Source: Candidatus Obscuribacter sp. (GTDB taxonomy: Bacteria > Cyanobacteriota > Vampirovibrionia > Obscuribacterales > Obscuribacteraceae). Taken from it: DNA of 56,312 nucleotides. Where the stretch lies: NCBI GenBank assembly GCA_021772095.1, contig JADYXR010000141.1:1-56312 (forward strand), given 5' to 3'. The notes under the pieces were generated by a model. It made no database searches, was not told the origin of the DNA, and saw only the letters and a list, made by a program, of their open reading frames with translations. The translations under genes and the position numbers were made by a program. Positions 15,851 to 25,100 of the stretch are shown here, piece after piece; within the stretch, counting starts at the first letter, position 1; each line of letters opens with the position of its first letter.

Positions 15851-15882
15851 ATACTAGTGAAAAGGTGTGACTAAAGTGTGCC
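15851..15882 (-). promoter_or_regulatory. Tandem 11-bp-period repeat plus -10 box for the calpain-like gene
   Basis: Read on the minus strand, GGCACAC-TTTA-GTCACAC is a pair of 7-mers (six of seven bases shared) separated by four bases. Eight bases later comes TAGTAT, a plausible -10 hexamer. This is the arrangement typical of OmpR/PhoB-family activator sites. The ATG is 74 bases further on. Confidence 0.45.
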
Positions 15883-16108
15883 CAATCTATTGCTTTTAAT
15901 CCTTCACCGAGAGTCTTGTCGTATCGGGTGGGACTAACTCATGCCAACGGAATCAACACCGCGATACCGAATGAAACCCGATGCGAATCCGACCAATCCA
16001 AGCACTGTTGCGAAATCTCAAATGCGGCATCCGTCAATGCAGTTTCAGGATTATTCATCGAAAGAACAGGGCAAGTATCTGTTGAGCAGAACGCCGACGG
16101 ACAAAATA

Positions 16109-17944
16109 ATGAAATCTAGAATTCATCCTAATTTTTTGGTTGCCTTTTTAGCGATCAACCTTTGCGCGCCCCATGCGAAGGCTGAAGTCGAGTCAATGTC
16201 CAAAGAAGAATCGAAAGAATCTACGACTAGTAGCGTGCCATCGACTACCAGCGCGACACCCACACTCGTTGAATCATCAGCGTCCACGCCGCCAGAAAAC
16301 ACGACAGATGTAACAACAAAACCAGCGGATTCTTCAAACACAACGAATTCTGCATTAGAAAAAAGTGATACCACATCCAAAATTCAACGCAACAAATTAT
16401 TCATGTGGAAAGCCACCAAAGGCAACCAAACTATTTTTCTGCTCGGCACGATCCACATTGCCAGACCAGAGTTTTACCCGCTGCCATCGCCGATTGAATC
16501 AGCTCTTACTCAAGCGGATTCACTTGTCGTCGAACTCGCAATCGATCGCATCGACAAAAGTCAGATGCTGAAATCGCTTCAAAATGTCGCGGCATATACC
16601 GCGGGCGATAGCCTCGAGAAGCATCTGACGCCGAAGACTAAGGAAGCGTTGGCTGCATACCTGAAATGGTCCGGCGAATCATTGGCGATGTACAACGATT
16701 ACAAACCGTGGATGGTGCAAATGCTGTTGGAATCTGCGGCTATGCGCCGCGAAGGATTCGCCTCTGACCTTGGAATCGATCGGCATTTGCTTAGCGCAGC
16801 GAAGAAAAGAAACAAAAAAGTTTTGGAGTTAGAAACTACTGAATCACAGTTTAAAGCGCTGAGCAGCGCCACCGACGCCGAGCAAGACAAGCTGTTGTTT
16901 CTGTCTTTGAGCGAACTGAAACAACTATCAGAACGAATTCAACAATTCGAAAAGGCCTGGAGAACTGGTGATGATGCGGCTATGCTGAAGGCAACGCAAA
17001 TCGACGCAGGCACAGAGGATTTGAGAAAATTTCACGACGAGATAATTCTAAAGCGAAACATTTTGATGACAGAAAAACTTGAGCAATTGGCGAAGGGGCA
17101 AAGCATCGTTCTTTGCGCAGTCGGCTCGGCACATCTGGTCGGCGATAAAGGAATTCCAAATCTTGTTAAAGCAAAAGGATATAACGTCGAACAAGTTACA
17201 ACAGATCTGGCTGTCGCTGCGATGCCTTCATTGTCAGGGCGCGCGAAGAAGATGCAAAATCTTTTTTATCCTGAAGGATTGTTCAGCGTTTCGTTACCCG
17301 GTAATCCGAATATGAAATACGCGAACGTAGCAGGGCTGAGATCAGTCGATTACACGTATCCGGAATTTTCGGGTTTGTATCAGGTTTCATATCTGGTGCT
17401 GCCCAACGAGATCAATGCAGCGGTTCAAAACAAAATGTATGACGCGATAGCCGCTGACCTCGTCAAGAAATCGCGTGGAACATTGATCCGCAATTATGCA
17501 ACCACTCAACAGGGCCGTCCGGCGCGTCAAGTCGACATCAAAACCATGGTCGCGCAGAAAGTCGGTGCGAAGCCGCAACCGGTGATCATGCGTTTAAAAA
17601 TGGTGTCAGCCGGCAAACGATTCTATCTGATTGGTGGCACTGGAACCGCTGCGTGGTTGAGCTCGCCTGCGGTCACTGACTTCATGAATTCGCTGTCTAT
17701 CCGAAGTGAAACGTCGACGGCAAGACAGGCTCCAAGTCGGTCTTCGAGCCCATTTGCGGTCAGACCGTCATCGAGTTCGTTTGCGAGCCGGTCTCAAACT
17801 CTAACTAAATCAAGCAGCGATTTTCGTCGAGACTTCGACGCTCACCGCAAAGAGATGGATCGACAATTTTCCGACAGCCGCTCGAATGCTCGAAAAAATT
17901 TCGAAGGTGCACGCGCGAGGCACGAACGGATGTGGGGTCGTTAG
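16109..17944 (+). CDS. Secreted TraB/GumN family protein
   Basis: A 611-residue protein from the ATG at 16109, which gives a Sec signal peptide (MKSRIHPNFLVAFLAINLC, cut near PHAKA). The same frame is open for 56 more codons to 15941, but that longer version would bury the signal. A Ser/Thr-rich linker follows. Residues about 100-365 carry TraB/GumN marks: LLGTIHIARPEFYPLP with H116, VVELAID, and GSAHLVGDKGIP with H342 followed by KAKGYNVEQV. Family members related to Tiki are metal-dependent proteases, while many GumN proteins are uncharacterised. A second region (YPEGLFSVSLPGNP... to about 535) looks like the PsbP-like fold seen elsewhere in this window. The tail is Ser/Arg-rich. It diverges from the calpain-like gene. 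Confidence 0.85.
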   Translation: MKSRIHPNFLVAFLAINLCAPHAKAEVESMSKEESKESTTSSVPSTTSATPTLVESSASTPPENTTDVTTKPADSSNTTNSALEKSDTTSKIQRNKLFMWKATKGNQTIFLLGTIHIARPEFYPLPSPIESALTQADSLVVELAIDRIDKSQMLKSLQNVAAYTAGDSLEKHLTPKTKEALAAYLKWSGESLAMYNDYKPWMVQMLLESAAMRREGFASDLGIDRHLLSAAKKRNKKVLELETTESQFKALSSATDAEQDKLLFLSLSELKQLSERIQQFEKAWRTGDDAAMLKATQIDAGTEDLRKFHDEIILKRNILMTEKLEQLAKGQSIVLCAVGSAHLVGDKGIPNLVKAKGYNVEQVTTDLAVAAMPSLSGRAKKMQNLFYPEGLFSVSLPGNPNMKYANVAGLRSVDYTYPEFSGLYQVSYLVLPNEINAAVQNKMYDAIAADLVKKSRGTLIRNYATTQQGRPARQVDIKTMVAQKVGAKPQPVIMRLKMVSAGKRFYLIGGTGTAAWLSSPAVTDFMNSLSIRSETSTARQAPSRSSSPFAVRPSSSSFASRSQTLTKSSSDFRRDFDAHRKEMDRQFSDSRSNARKNFEGARARHERMWGR

Positions 17945-17976
17945 AAATTTCTGTGATCCGACACCGATTTTTGAAG

Positions 17977-18483
17977 TCAGTATGGTGAAGACAGATCTAA
18001 AAATTGTGGTTCGGATGTTTGCTCGATTTTGGAGATGTTCGTTTCTTCGTTGGGAGCATTGGGTTCACTTGTCGGCGAAACTCGATTTTCGTTCACGTCG
18101 TCCGCTTTTTTGGGTGCGGCCCCCTCTTCGTTATTGATTGGCTTTTCTTCAGGCTTTACCTCAGGCGTGACTTCAGGCTTTATTTCAGGCTGAACGGCGT
18201 CTTTCTGAGGCAACTTGGACTTGGCGAGTTGATCATCCAGCCAGCCCTGTCCTATTTCCAATTTCTGTTCTGGAATCTGTATTTCTTCCTTCGGGACTTC
18301 CGGGGATCCAAAGCCCAGCTTCTTTAGAGCATCCTCTGCACTGCTGGCAGACGGCAGGCTTTTGGTCAGGTCGCGAAAGAAGTCGGAGGTTTCTCGATAG
18401 ATTCGGCTGGAAAGGCTTTCTTCGCCTTGATTACGGCGATCTTCAACGAAGGTCGATTCTCTGTCAGCTTCTGTGTAGCGCAT
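17977..18483 (-). CDS. Hypothetical Pro/Glu-rich hydrophilic protein
   Basis: A 168-residue protein with no signal peptide and no membrane segment. The N-terminal half is charged and probably helical. Residues about 95-125 contain short repeats of the form PE-[IV]-[KT]-PE (QPEIKPEVTPEVKPEEKP), typical of a rigid linker. No family is recognised. It converges with the TraB/GumN gene, leaving only 32 bp between the stops, and diverges from the first exoprotein gene. No clear ribosome-binding site precedes the ATG. Confidence 0.65.
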   Translation of the reverse strand: MRYTEADRESTFVEDRRNQGEESLSSRIYRETSDFFRDLTKSLPSASSAEDALKKLGFGSPEVPKEEIQIPEQKLEIGQGWLDDQLAKSKLPQKDAVQPEIKPEVTPEVKPEEKPINNEEGAAPKKADDVNENRVSPTSEPNAPNEETNISKIEQTSEPQFLDLSSPY

Positions 18484-18519
18484 GGTAAAGTGCTCGTCGT
18501 TTAAGGGGTTGCGACCACA

Positions 18520-18534
18520 ATATCGCAGCGATAT
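18520..18534. promoter_or_regulatory. Perfect inverted repeat between two divergent genes
   Basis: ATATCGC-A-GCGATAT is a perfect 7-bp dyad, 37 bp upstream of the Pro/Glu-rich gene and about 150 bp upstream of the first exoprotein gene. It is a candidate operator for either or both. It is too short and has too small a loop to be a good hairpin. Confidence 0.35.
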
Positions 18535-18682
18535 CAGCTGTGCGTGACGAAAAATGAGTAGCTATAACTAGAAGAAAAGTGGCTTGCGTGCTATCTTTTG
18601 ACCCTATGTTTGAGGAATCAAGCACCTAGTTTTTCGGAAACCTTTGCGCGATCGTTTGAGCTGACTCGGTTTTGGGGGTTCT

Positions 18683-21600
18683 ATGAACGGACACGAATAC
18701 AGGTTTCCACGCGATTGGAAAATCACTTCAGTTATTGCATGTTCGATGCTAATAGTCTCGGCGCAGGCTTCCTTAGCAAACCCTAATGACCGGCAGTCGT
18801 TTCGCGAATTCAAAGCTCTCAATCTGGACATTGAAAGGCATGCCGCTCGTCAAATGTACCGAGCTGAGCACCGTCAACAAAGAAATCCTGAGGCCCGCCT
18901 TCGCATTCAGCCGATGGTCAACCTGACCAGAACATTTTCTGTTCCGGAAACTACCATTCAGACACAGCTGAACACTCGACGTGAAAATGCTCTCAATCTC
19001 AAGCTAGCAAAAGACCTGACCAAAAATCGGACGACACAAGTCGATGATAGCGGACAAACTGTTCGTACAAGCAGCGGATTCGACCTGGACCTTTCGTCAA
19101 GTCAAAGAAACATCTCGTTGGGTAAAAACCTTTTTGCTGACGGCGGAACTGTTGAGATCACCGTTGGCCGCGAGAACAAAACGTTTGGCGCCGGCAGCAT
19201 GGTTTCTGCCGCCGAATACGTCGCCGTGAAACAAGCATTGGCTGGTGAACAAACTGTCACCATCGACGGCCATGGTCGTGCGGTCGGCGGCAATGTTGAT
19301 CTCGAATCAATCGCAAGCGATCGAGCCACTCTTCGCGCGTCTGAGTTGGTGATTCCTGTCAATGTCACCACATCTGGTGACTTCGCTCGGAACTCGGATT
19401 TTAAACTTCTTGGAGATCTCAACAACTACGGAACACTCCAGGTTTTGTCCTCGGATGGCAGCCCCAGGAGTGGTGCCATTAGAGCGGTTGATATCAACAA
19501 CTATAAGGGCGCCACTATCACCTCGGATATCAGCAACCTCACTTTAGATGCATCCGGAGATATCACCAATTATGGAAGCATCGAAGGTTCGGGCGCAATC
19601 GCACTTTCGGCTGCCGGCTTCGTCAACAATCACGGCACCACCCGTGCCACCGACAATGTGAGCCTTAACGGTTCGAGAATTAGAAATTCCGGAGTGATCG
19701 AATCAACTGCCGGCAATATCAACCTTGGTGGATCTGCATCGACAGCAGCACTGGTCGTCGTCAACACTTACGGCACGCTTCAAGCACTTAATGGCGCGAT
19801 CAACCTGAGAGACTCGTCGTATTACGGGACCTCCGATTCACACATCGTTGGCGGCGACTTGTTCAGCAAAGAAGTAAACATATTTGCTGGTCAAGCAAAT
19901 GCCAATCTCAATGTTGGTGAGTTGACGGGTCTGGTGAATCAAACCGGACTAGCAACACACATTACCGCGGCCACCGAGATGTTGAACATCGGCTCAATGT
20001 GTTTGACCGGAGATCCAACTATTTATAACACCACCGGCGGTATTAACATCGACGCCGATGTTTTGGTCGGAGAGAATCTTGTCTATGTTGCGACCGGCGA
20101 CATAACTAGTGCTGACGGTATAACCATTCAGGCAGGTAACCCGACTCGTGGCTTCGAAATCAATATGATCGCCGGTGCAAGCTTCAAACTGGATGGTGGC
20201 GGCGGTGTTGGTTCCGGCGCTGGCGCTGGCGCTGCCCTCATGGCCGAAGACTGCGGCTGTCTTGGTACCGAAGGACTCGGCACTGGCGGTGTCATTCTGG
20301 ATGTAAAAGCTTCCAAAACAGGCGGCGCCATCCTCCTGGGCAACGATGTCACAGTTTCATCACGCCCGACTGTTTTAGGCGGAGACCAAAACGGTGACGG
20401 CATCTTGATGATCGCTTTTAAAGGAAAAGGCACGACCACCGGGTCAGTTAATTTGGCCGGAACAACGGTTTTGACAGGCGGAAATGGAGCCGGAACAAAC
20501 GGCGACTTCTATGTTCTTGCCGAAAATTCTAAAGGCACCGCCATTACAACCGGAAAGGTTGACGCCACCGGCGGTACTGGTACAGACTTCGGTAAATCCG
20601 GAACTGTTGGAATGTTTACGGTGAATTTGATATCCAGTCAGAAAGGACAAAATGTCGTTTATGATGCTAATGGAAATAGGACCAGCACAGCGTTTATCAC
20701 AGGTGAGGTGCTAAACAAAACAGGCGACATCATTGTCACCGACACTGAAGCGCCGGTTGATATCCTGGCTGACGGTAGACTAATCATCAACGCTGGCAGT
20801 TTGATCACTCTCAATGGACAAGCTGAAACCGTCAGAGGTTCCGCGGAGTTAATTTCCAACGTCGATATCGTTGACGGTCCGAATGCTCTCTACAAATCGG
20901 CACTGAATATCTTCCTTATCGCCAACAATATCGGCACGGCGGACAATCCAATTACTGTGGACTCTCCTGAGGTACAGTCATTCGGACTAAACGGCAAACC
21001 GGCTGCGTCGAATTTCGTGCAAGTAGTAGGAACCGGCGTATTGAGCATAACCGGCAACTCGAGCGGTAGTCTGTTATTTGACGCACCAACTAGAGACGTC
21101 ATCGTTCCATCTTTTGGTTTCCTTACTGGCAAAGACATAACCATAAATGCCAATTCAACCGGAACTCTCAACAATGTGATTGGCAGCGCGTCTGTAAGCG
21201 TGAACCTTGATACAGGCAGTTTTGTGCCTTCGACTTTCAGCAAGCTGAGCACCAAGTCGCTAACGCTTACTTCAAACTCTGGAAATATTGGATCTTCAAT
21301 AACCGCGTTCACTCTGCCGGGCGGAGCGACTACAATTGCGGCCAAAACAAACTCGGGTGATATCAATCTCCGTAACGCAACCGGCGACGCTCTCACGTTT
21401 ACGCAACTTGAGGCAACCCTCGGGGACATCACTCTCAACGCTCAAAATTCGATCACTCTAGCACCGTCTGTTACTGCCGGTGGCAAATTGGATGTCACTA
21501 CAACTGGTGGCACGATATTCGCCAGTGGTCCAGTTACAGCCGCTGACGGCATAAGCCTGGTCAACACAAACACAAGCGGTAAAATATCGATTGCGAAGGA

Positions 21601-21877
21601 CAGCACGCTGACCACGAATGCAGAAACCGCTGGCGATGGCGATATCATTCTAAGCGTCGGCACCACAACCGACGTTCCAACACCGCTACCGATAAGTAAC
21701 GTGGAAATCAACACTACAGGAACTGGCGTAGTCGCTATTTTTGGAACAGGGCTGACCGGCTCGTCCCCAGTAAACAAGCTCAACGTGATAGAAACCGCAG
21801 ACATCCGCGTTATTAACGGGACACGTAAGGCTTCGAGTATAAACCTCGGCGGCAATGTCGTGATTCAAGCGCAATAA
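18683..21877 (+). CDS. Secreted beta-solenoid exoprotein, paralogue 1 (short form)
   Basis: A 1064-residue protein with a signal peptide (hydrophobic VIACSMLIVSAQASLA) followed by the post-signal motif SFREFKALNLDIERHAARQMYR, found in modified form in the other paralogues. Residues about 130-260 match the shared N-terminal domain (LDLDLSSSQRNISLGKNLF, VSAAEYVAVKQAL, NVDLESI, DFKLLGDLNNYGTL). The rest consists of short Gly/Asn/Thr-rich beta repeats such as GNINL and GDITLNA, as in filamentous-haemagglutinin-like right-handed beta-helices. Only one degenerate copy of the long module is present (from ENLVYVATGDI), and the FecR-like C-terminal domain of the long paralogues is missing. No autotransporter barrel is seen. 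It is probably exported by Sec and then presented at the surface by an unknown route. GGGGG lies close upstream of the ATG. Confidence 0.8.
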   Translation: MNGHEYRFPRDWKITSVIACSMLIVSAQASLANPNDRQSFREFKALNLDIERHAARQMYRAEHRQQRNPEARLRIQPMVNLTRTFSVPETTIQTQLNTRRENALNLKLAKDLTKNRTTQVDDSGQTVRTSSGFDLDLSSSQRNISLGKNLFADGGTVEITVGRENKTFGAGSMVSAAEYVAVKQALAGEQTVTIDGHGRAVGGNVDLESIASDRATLRASELVIPVNVTTSGDFARNSDFKLLGDLNNYGTLQVLSSDGSPRSGAIRAVDINNYKGATITSDISNLTLDASGDITNYGSIEGSGAIALSAAGFVNNHGTTRATDNVSLNGSRIRNSGVIESTAGNINLGGSASTAALVVVNTYGTLQALNGAINLRDSSYYGTSDSHIVGGDLFSKEVNIFAGQANANLNVGELTGLVNQTGLATHITAATEMLNIGSMCLTGDPTIYNTTGGINIDADVLVGENLVYVATGDITSADGITIQAGNPTRGFEINMIAGASFKLDGGGGVGSGAGAGAALMAEDCGCLGTEGLGTGGVILDVKASKTGGAILLGNDVTVSSRPTVLGGDQNGDGILMIAFKGKGTTTGSVNLAGTTVLTGGNGAGTNGDFYVLAENSKGTAITTGKVDATGGTGTDFGKSGTVGMFTVNLISSQKGQNVVYDANGNRTSTAFITGEVLNKTGDIIVTDTEAPVDILADGRLIINAGSLITLNGQAETVRGSAELISNVDIVDGPNALYKSALNIFLIANNIGTADNPITVDSPEVQSFGLNGKPAASNFVQVVGTGVLSITGNSSGSLLFDAPTRDVIVPSFGFLTGKDITINANSTGTLNNVIGSASVSVNLDTGSFVPSTFSKLSTKSLTLTSNSGNIGSSITAFTLPGGATTIAAKTNSGDINLRNATGDALTFTQLEATLGDITLNAQNSITLAPSVTAGGKLDVTTTGGTIFASGPVTAADGISLVNTNTSGKISIAKDSTLTTNAETAGDGDIILSVGTTTDVPTPLPISNVEINTTGTGVVAIFGTGLTGSSPVNKLNVIETADIRVINGTRKASSINLGGNVVIQAQ

Positions 21878-21937
21878 CTTCCGGCAAGAAGTCGCGATGG
21901 TTCTTAATCCGTGGCAATTTTGTAATCTGCGCAGTAA

Positions 21938-22160
21938 ATTCGAGCAAGATTAGTCTATATTCCGTGGCGGCGACTGTCGTCGCGGATAGCACTTATTTTA
22001 TGGCGTCGCAATTGCTGTTCAGTTCGAGCCTGATTCGCAATGCCCTAATCGTGGCGGCAACGTCGAAAATACAGCTCAGTAATTCGACCACGATTCGCAA
22101 ATGCCATGATCGTGGCGGCAACGTCGAAAATACTGTTCAGTAATTCGAGCACGATTCGCG
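21938..22160. repeat. Tandem repeat of about 60 bp between convergent exoprotein genes
   Basis: Two good copies (22023-22082 and 22083-22143) share TTCGA, GATTCGCAA, ATCGTGGCGGCAACGTCGAA and a CAGTAA end. A third, partial copy starts at 22144, and a degenerate copy begins near 21938. The second copy contains CCACGAT and ATCGTGG as a 7-bp inverted repeat around a 14-base loop, so each unit may fold as a hairpin. The block fills most of the 309-bp gap between two convergent stops and may act as a bidirectional terminator or a REP-like element. Confidence 0.75.
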
Positions 22161-22186
22161 ATCAAGATTCACGGTCGAGATGCACT

Positions 22187-25100
22187 CTACCTGGACATAG
22201 CCGTGACACTCGGCTCAGCATAGATTTTGAAGTTGTCGCTGCCGCCGCCGAGGTGCATAAGCACTGCGGATGTCTTTAGCAGGCGGCTGCCCAGGCGTCG
22301 AGCGCCGGCATGTTTGGAAGTGAGGATCTGCATCAGCGGCTTAACTGATTCCATTGCATGTGTCGTCGAGAATTCGGCGTTGAATGCTTTGATTCCGTTT
22401 CCGTGATCAAGAGTGGCAATTGATTTATAGCCGATGCTTTCCATTGGATTGCTGCGCTCGAAACCGTTTTGAACTTGATTGGTTAAGACGGTACAACGTC
22501 CCGGACTCAGAGTGGTAGCGCTGGAACCAGAAGAGACGCGAATAGAACCTTTGCGAGCATCATGGAGATCGTAGACACCGAGTCTGGTGTCATCCAACAC
22601 TACCAGCGCCACCGAATCTTTCGCTACTTCGACGGTTCCCATCGGAGTTTCGAGGCGAGTGTCTTTTGATGGAGCTAGAACAAGAGTTCCTCTCCGCAAT
22701 TTTGCTACTTCGACAGTCGAGGCACCGTTGATGCCACCAGAGATTTCATTTGCTGCAACCGAAGAACCGGACGAAGCGATTTCATTTTTTCCACGCTTGA
22801 GTGTTGTTGCACCATGGAGTCCGAGATCGGTATCGCACCACACGTACGCTTCGGTGATGAAGGTGTTCGGAACAGTTTCTTCTGCCAAAGACAGCGTTCC
22901 GATTGCAGTACTGGACAGTGAAGTAATTTCCTCGCCAGCAGTTTTTCTGAATGAACTCAATAAATCTGTTGGAACTGCGGTGATGTTCTGAGCATTCAAT
23001 GCGGAGTTCGTAATGGAATTCAATTGTGCACCAATGACGGTGTCGGTTACAGAACCGATGTTCGTCAGCGAGTTGCTTGCCAACGAGTTGTTCGCCAATG
23101 AGTTATTCGTCAGCGAATTGCTAGCCCCAACCGCTTCGCCAACCTGAGAGGAGAACATCATCGCGGTGCTTCGCGCGCTACCGGCGCCGAGCGGTGGATC
23201 CGCTGTAATCGTTACGTTGTCTTCGAATGTGATCTTTTGAGTGCCCGGTTGGGTCGAGGCGTTGGAAAGAATCACATTCTTATTGATGGCGTTAACCTTC
23301 GTAGGGATCGCACCGACAACGAAACCTGCAGCCGAAGTGGCAAAAATGACTTTACCGTTACCTTGCTCGTCGATAATGACGTTTGCCGGAGGAGTGACTG
23401 CAACTGGATTGGTCGGCGTCGCACCGATAGCAATTAGGACTCGCTCGCCGTTTCCGGAGGTCTCGATTATTGAGTTCGCTCCGAGGGATATGTTGCCGCT
23501 CAGGGCGTTGCAATTTAACAGGCAGATTTCACCGTTTATGGCCTCGATGTGTTTTCCGGCCGCAACTGATAGCGTGCCCGAGTTGGCAGTCATACAAATG
23601 TCGCCATCATGAGCGGTGATGTCATTCAGCGCTAATGCACCAATGGTTGTGAGCTTCAACGATTTGCCTTTCGAATCGTTCAGTGTCAGCAGTCCACCTC
23701 GCTTGCTGTCGATGCGAACTGCGCCTGCCGTATCGACGGTCAAAATTGGCGCGTTGATCATTATTGTTTTCTTGCCGATATCACCAGTGGTGGCATATAA
23801 TTCCAGCTCCTGGAGAGCCGTGATAATCGCGCCATCGCCGCTCGCTATTGTGCCTTTGCCACCCGCCCTCAGTTCGATGCTGTTGGCTGTCATGCCGTTG
23901 CCGTTGGTTACCAGTACGCCGCCATCGCGGTTGTTGATGATTATTTCTCCGCCGGAAATTCCAAGGGCTGTCAGTTGACCCATAACGCCGTTCTTCTGGG
24001 CCTTTGTGGTATCACCGAGCGTGAAGCTCTTGCTGGATTTTGTGATCAATTCAATTTTGCCGCCTACTGCAGCACTCGGACCACTGACGTAGAGATTGCC
24101 CGAAATCGCCAGGCTTCCGCCTTTCGATGAAGCTGCTCCAGCCTCCAATTTGATGTTGGCTCCGTTGCCGCCAGTGCCTGCGGAGGCTTGCAACCCAGCC
24201 GTATTTACGGATAGATTTCCGCCTACGGAAAGATCTATAGTACCGCCACTACCGGTCGCGCCGCCTTTTGCCGAAATCGAGAAGAAGTTCCCTGACTTTG
24301 CTTTGGCCACATTACCGACGAAGAAAGTGGATTGCTCATTGGTGTCTACGATGATTGTGCCACCGGACCCAGTGCCGACTCCATCAGCCGTGAGGAGAAA
24401 CGGTGCAGTTGCAGAATTATTGAGAGTCAGTGTGTTCGATTCCAGCCGGATGGTGCCACCAGAAGAGGTGTCAGGATGTGTTGGTGCGATTATCGCGGAT
24501 GCGCCAGAAAGATTGAGGTTGCCGGTGCCGGCGTTGACCTGGACAATATGCCCTATGAGATCGCCTGTTGCTATGGAGCTTGTCGGTCCATTAGTCTCGA
24601 TATCTATCTGAGCCCCACCGGCATTGATATCACCTGTGGTGATGTTACCGATACCAATAACATCGGCTATGAAATTTCCACCGGACAAGGTGCCGTTCAA
24701 AACTTGCGGAGATCCGACTGTCAGGCTGCTGGCCACGATAACTTCAACGGATCCGGAATTGCCACCAGTTGTGTTTATGTTCCCAACAGTTATTGCTCCT
24801 TCGCCTACCAGTCTGACATCAGCACCGCCGCCACCACTAGACGAGGCATCGATGTTGCCGACCGATATGCTGCCCGTATTGGTGGAACCGCCGTTAGCGA
24901 TCAATAAGACGCCGCCTGCGCTTCCAGTGCCGGACGTGTCGATATCGACATTCGCCAGGTTAATCGAGCCGCCGGTCGCGTTGGCAGTGAAGCCAGTGAA
25001 TGTGGTCGTTGAATCGGTAACCTGACCAGCTGTGGCAGGAGCGAAGTTGAATCCGGATAACACAGTCAATGTGCTGTCGGAAACACCGGATAAATCAATG

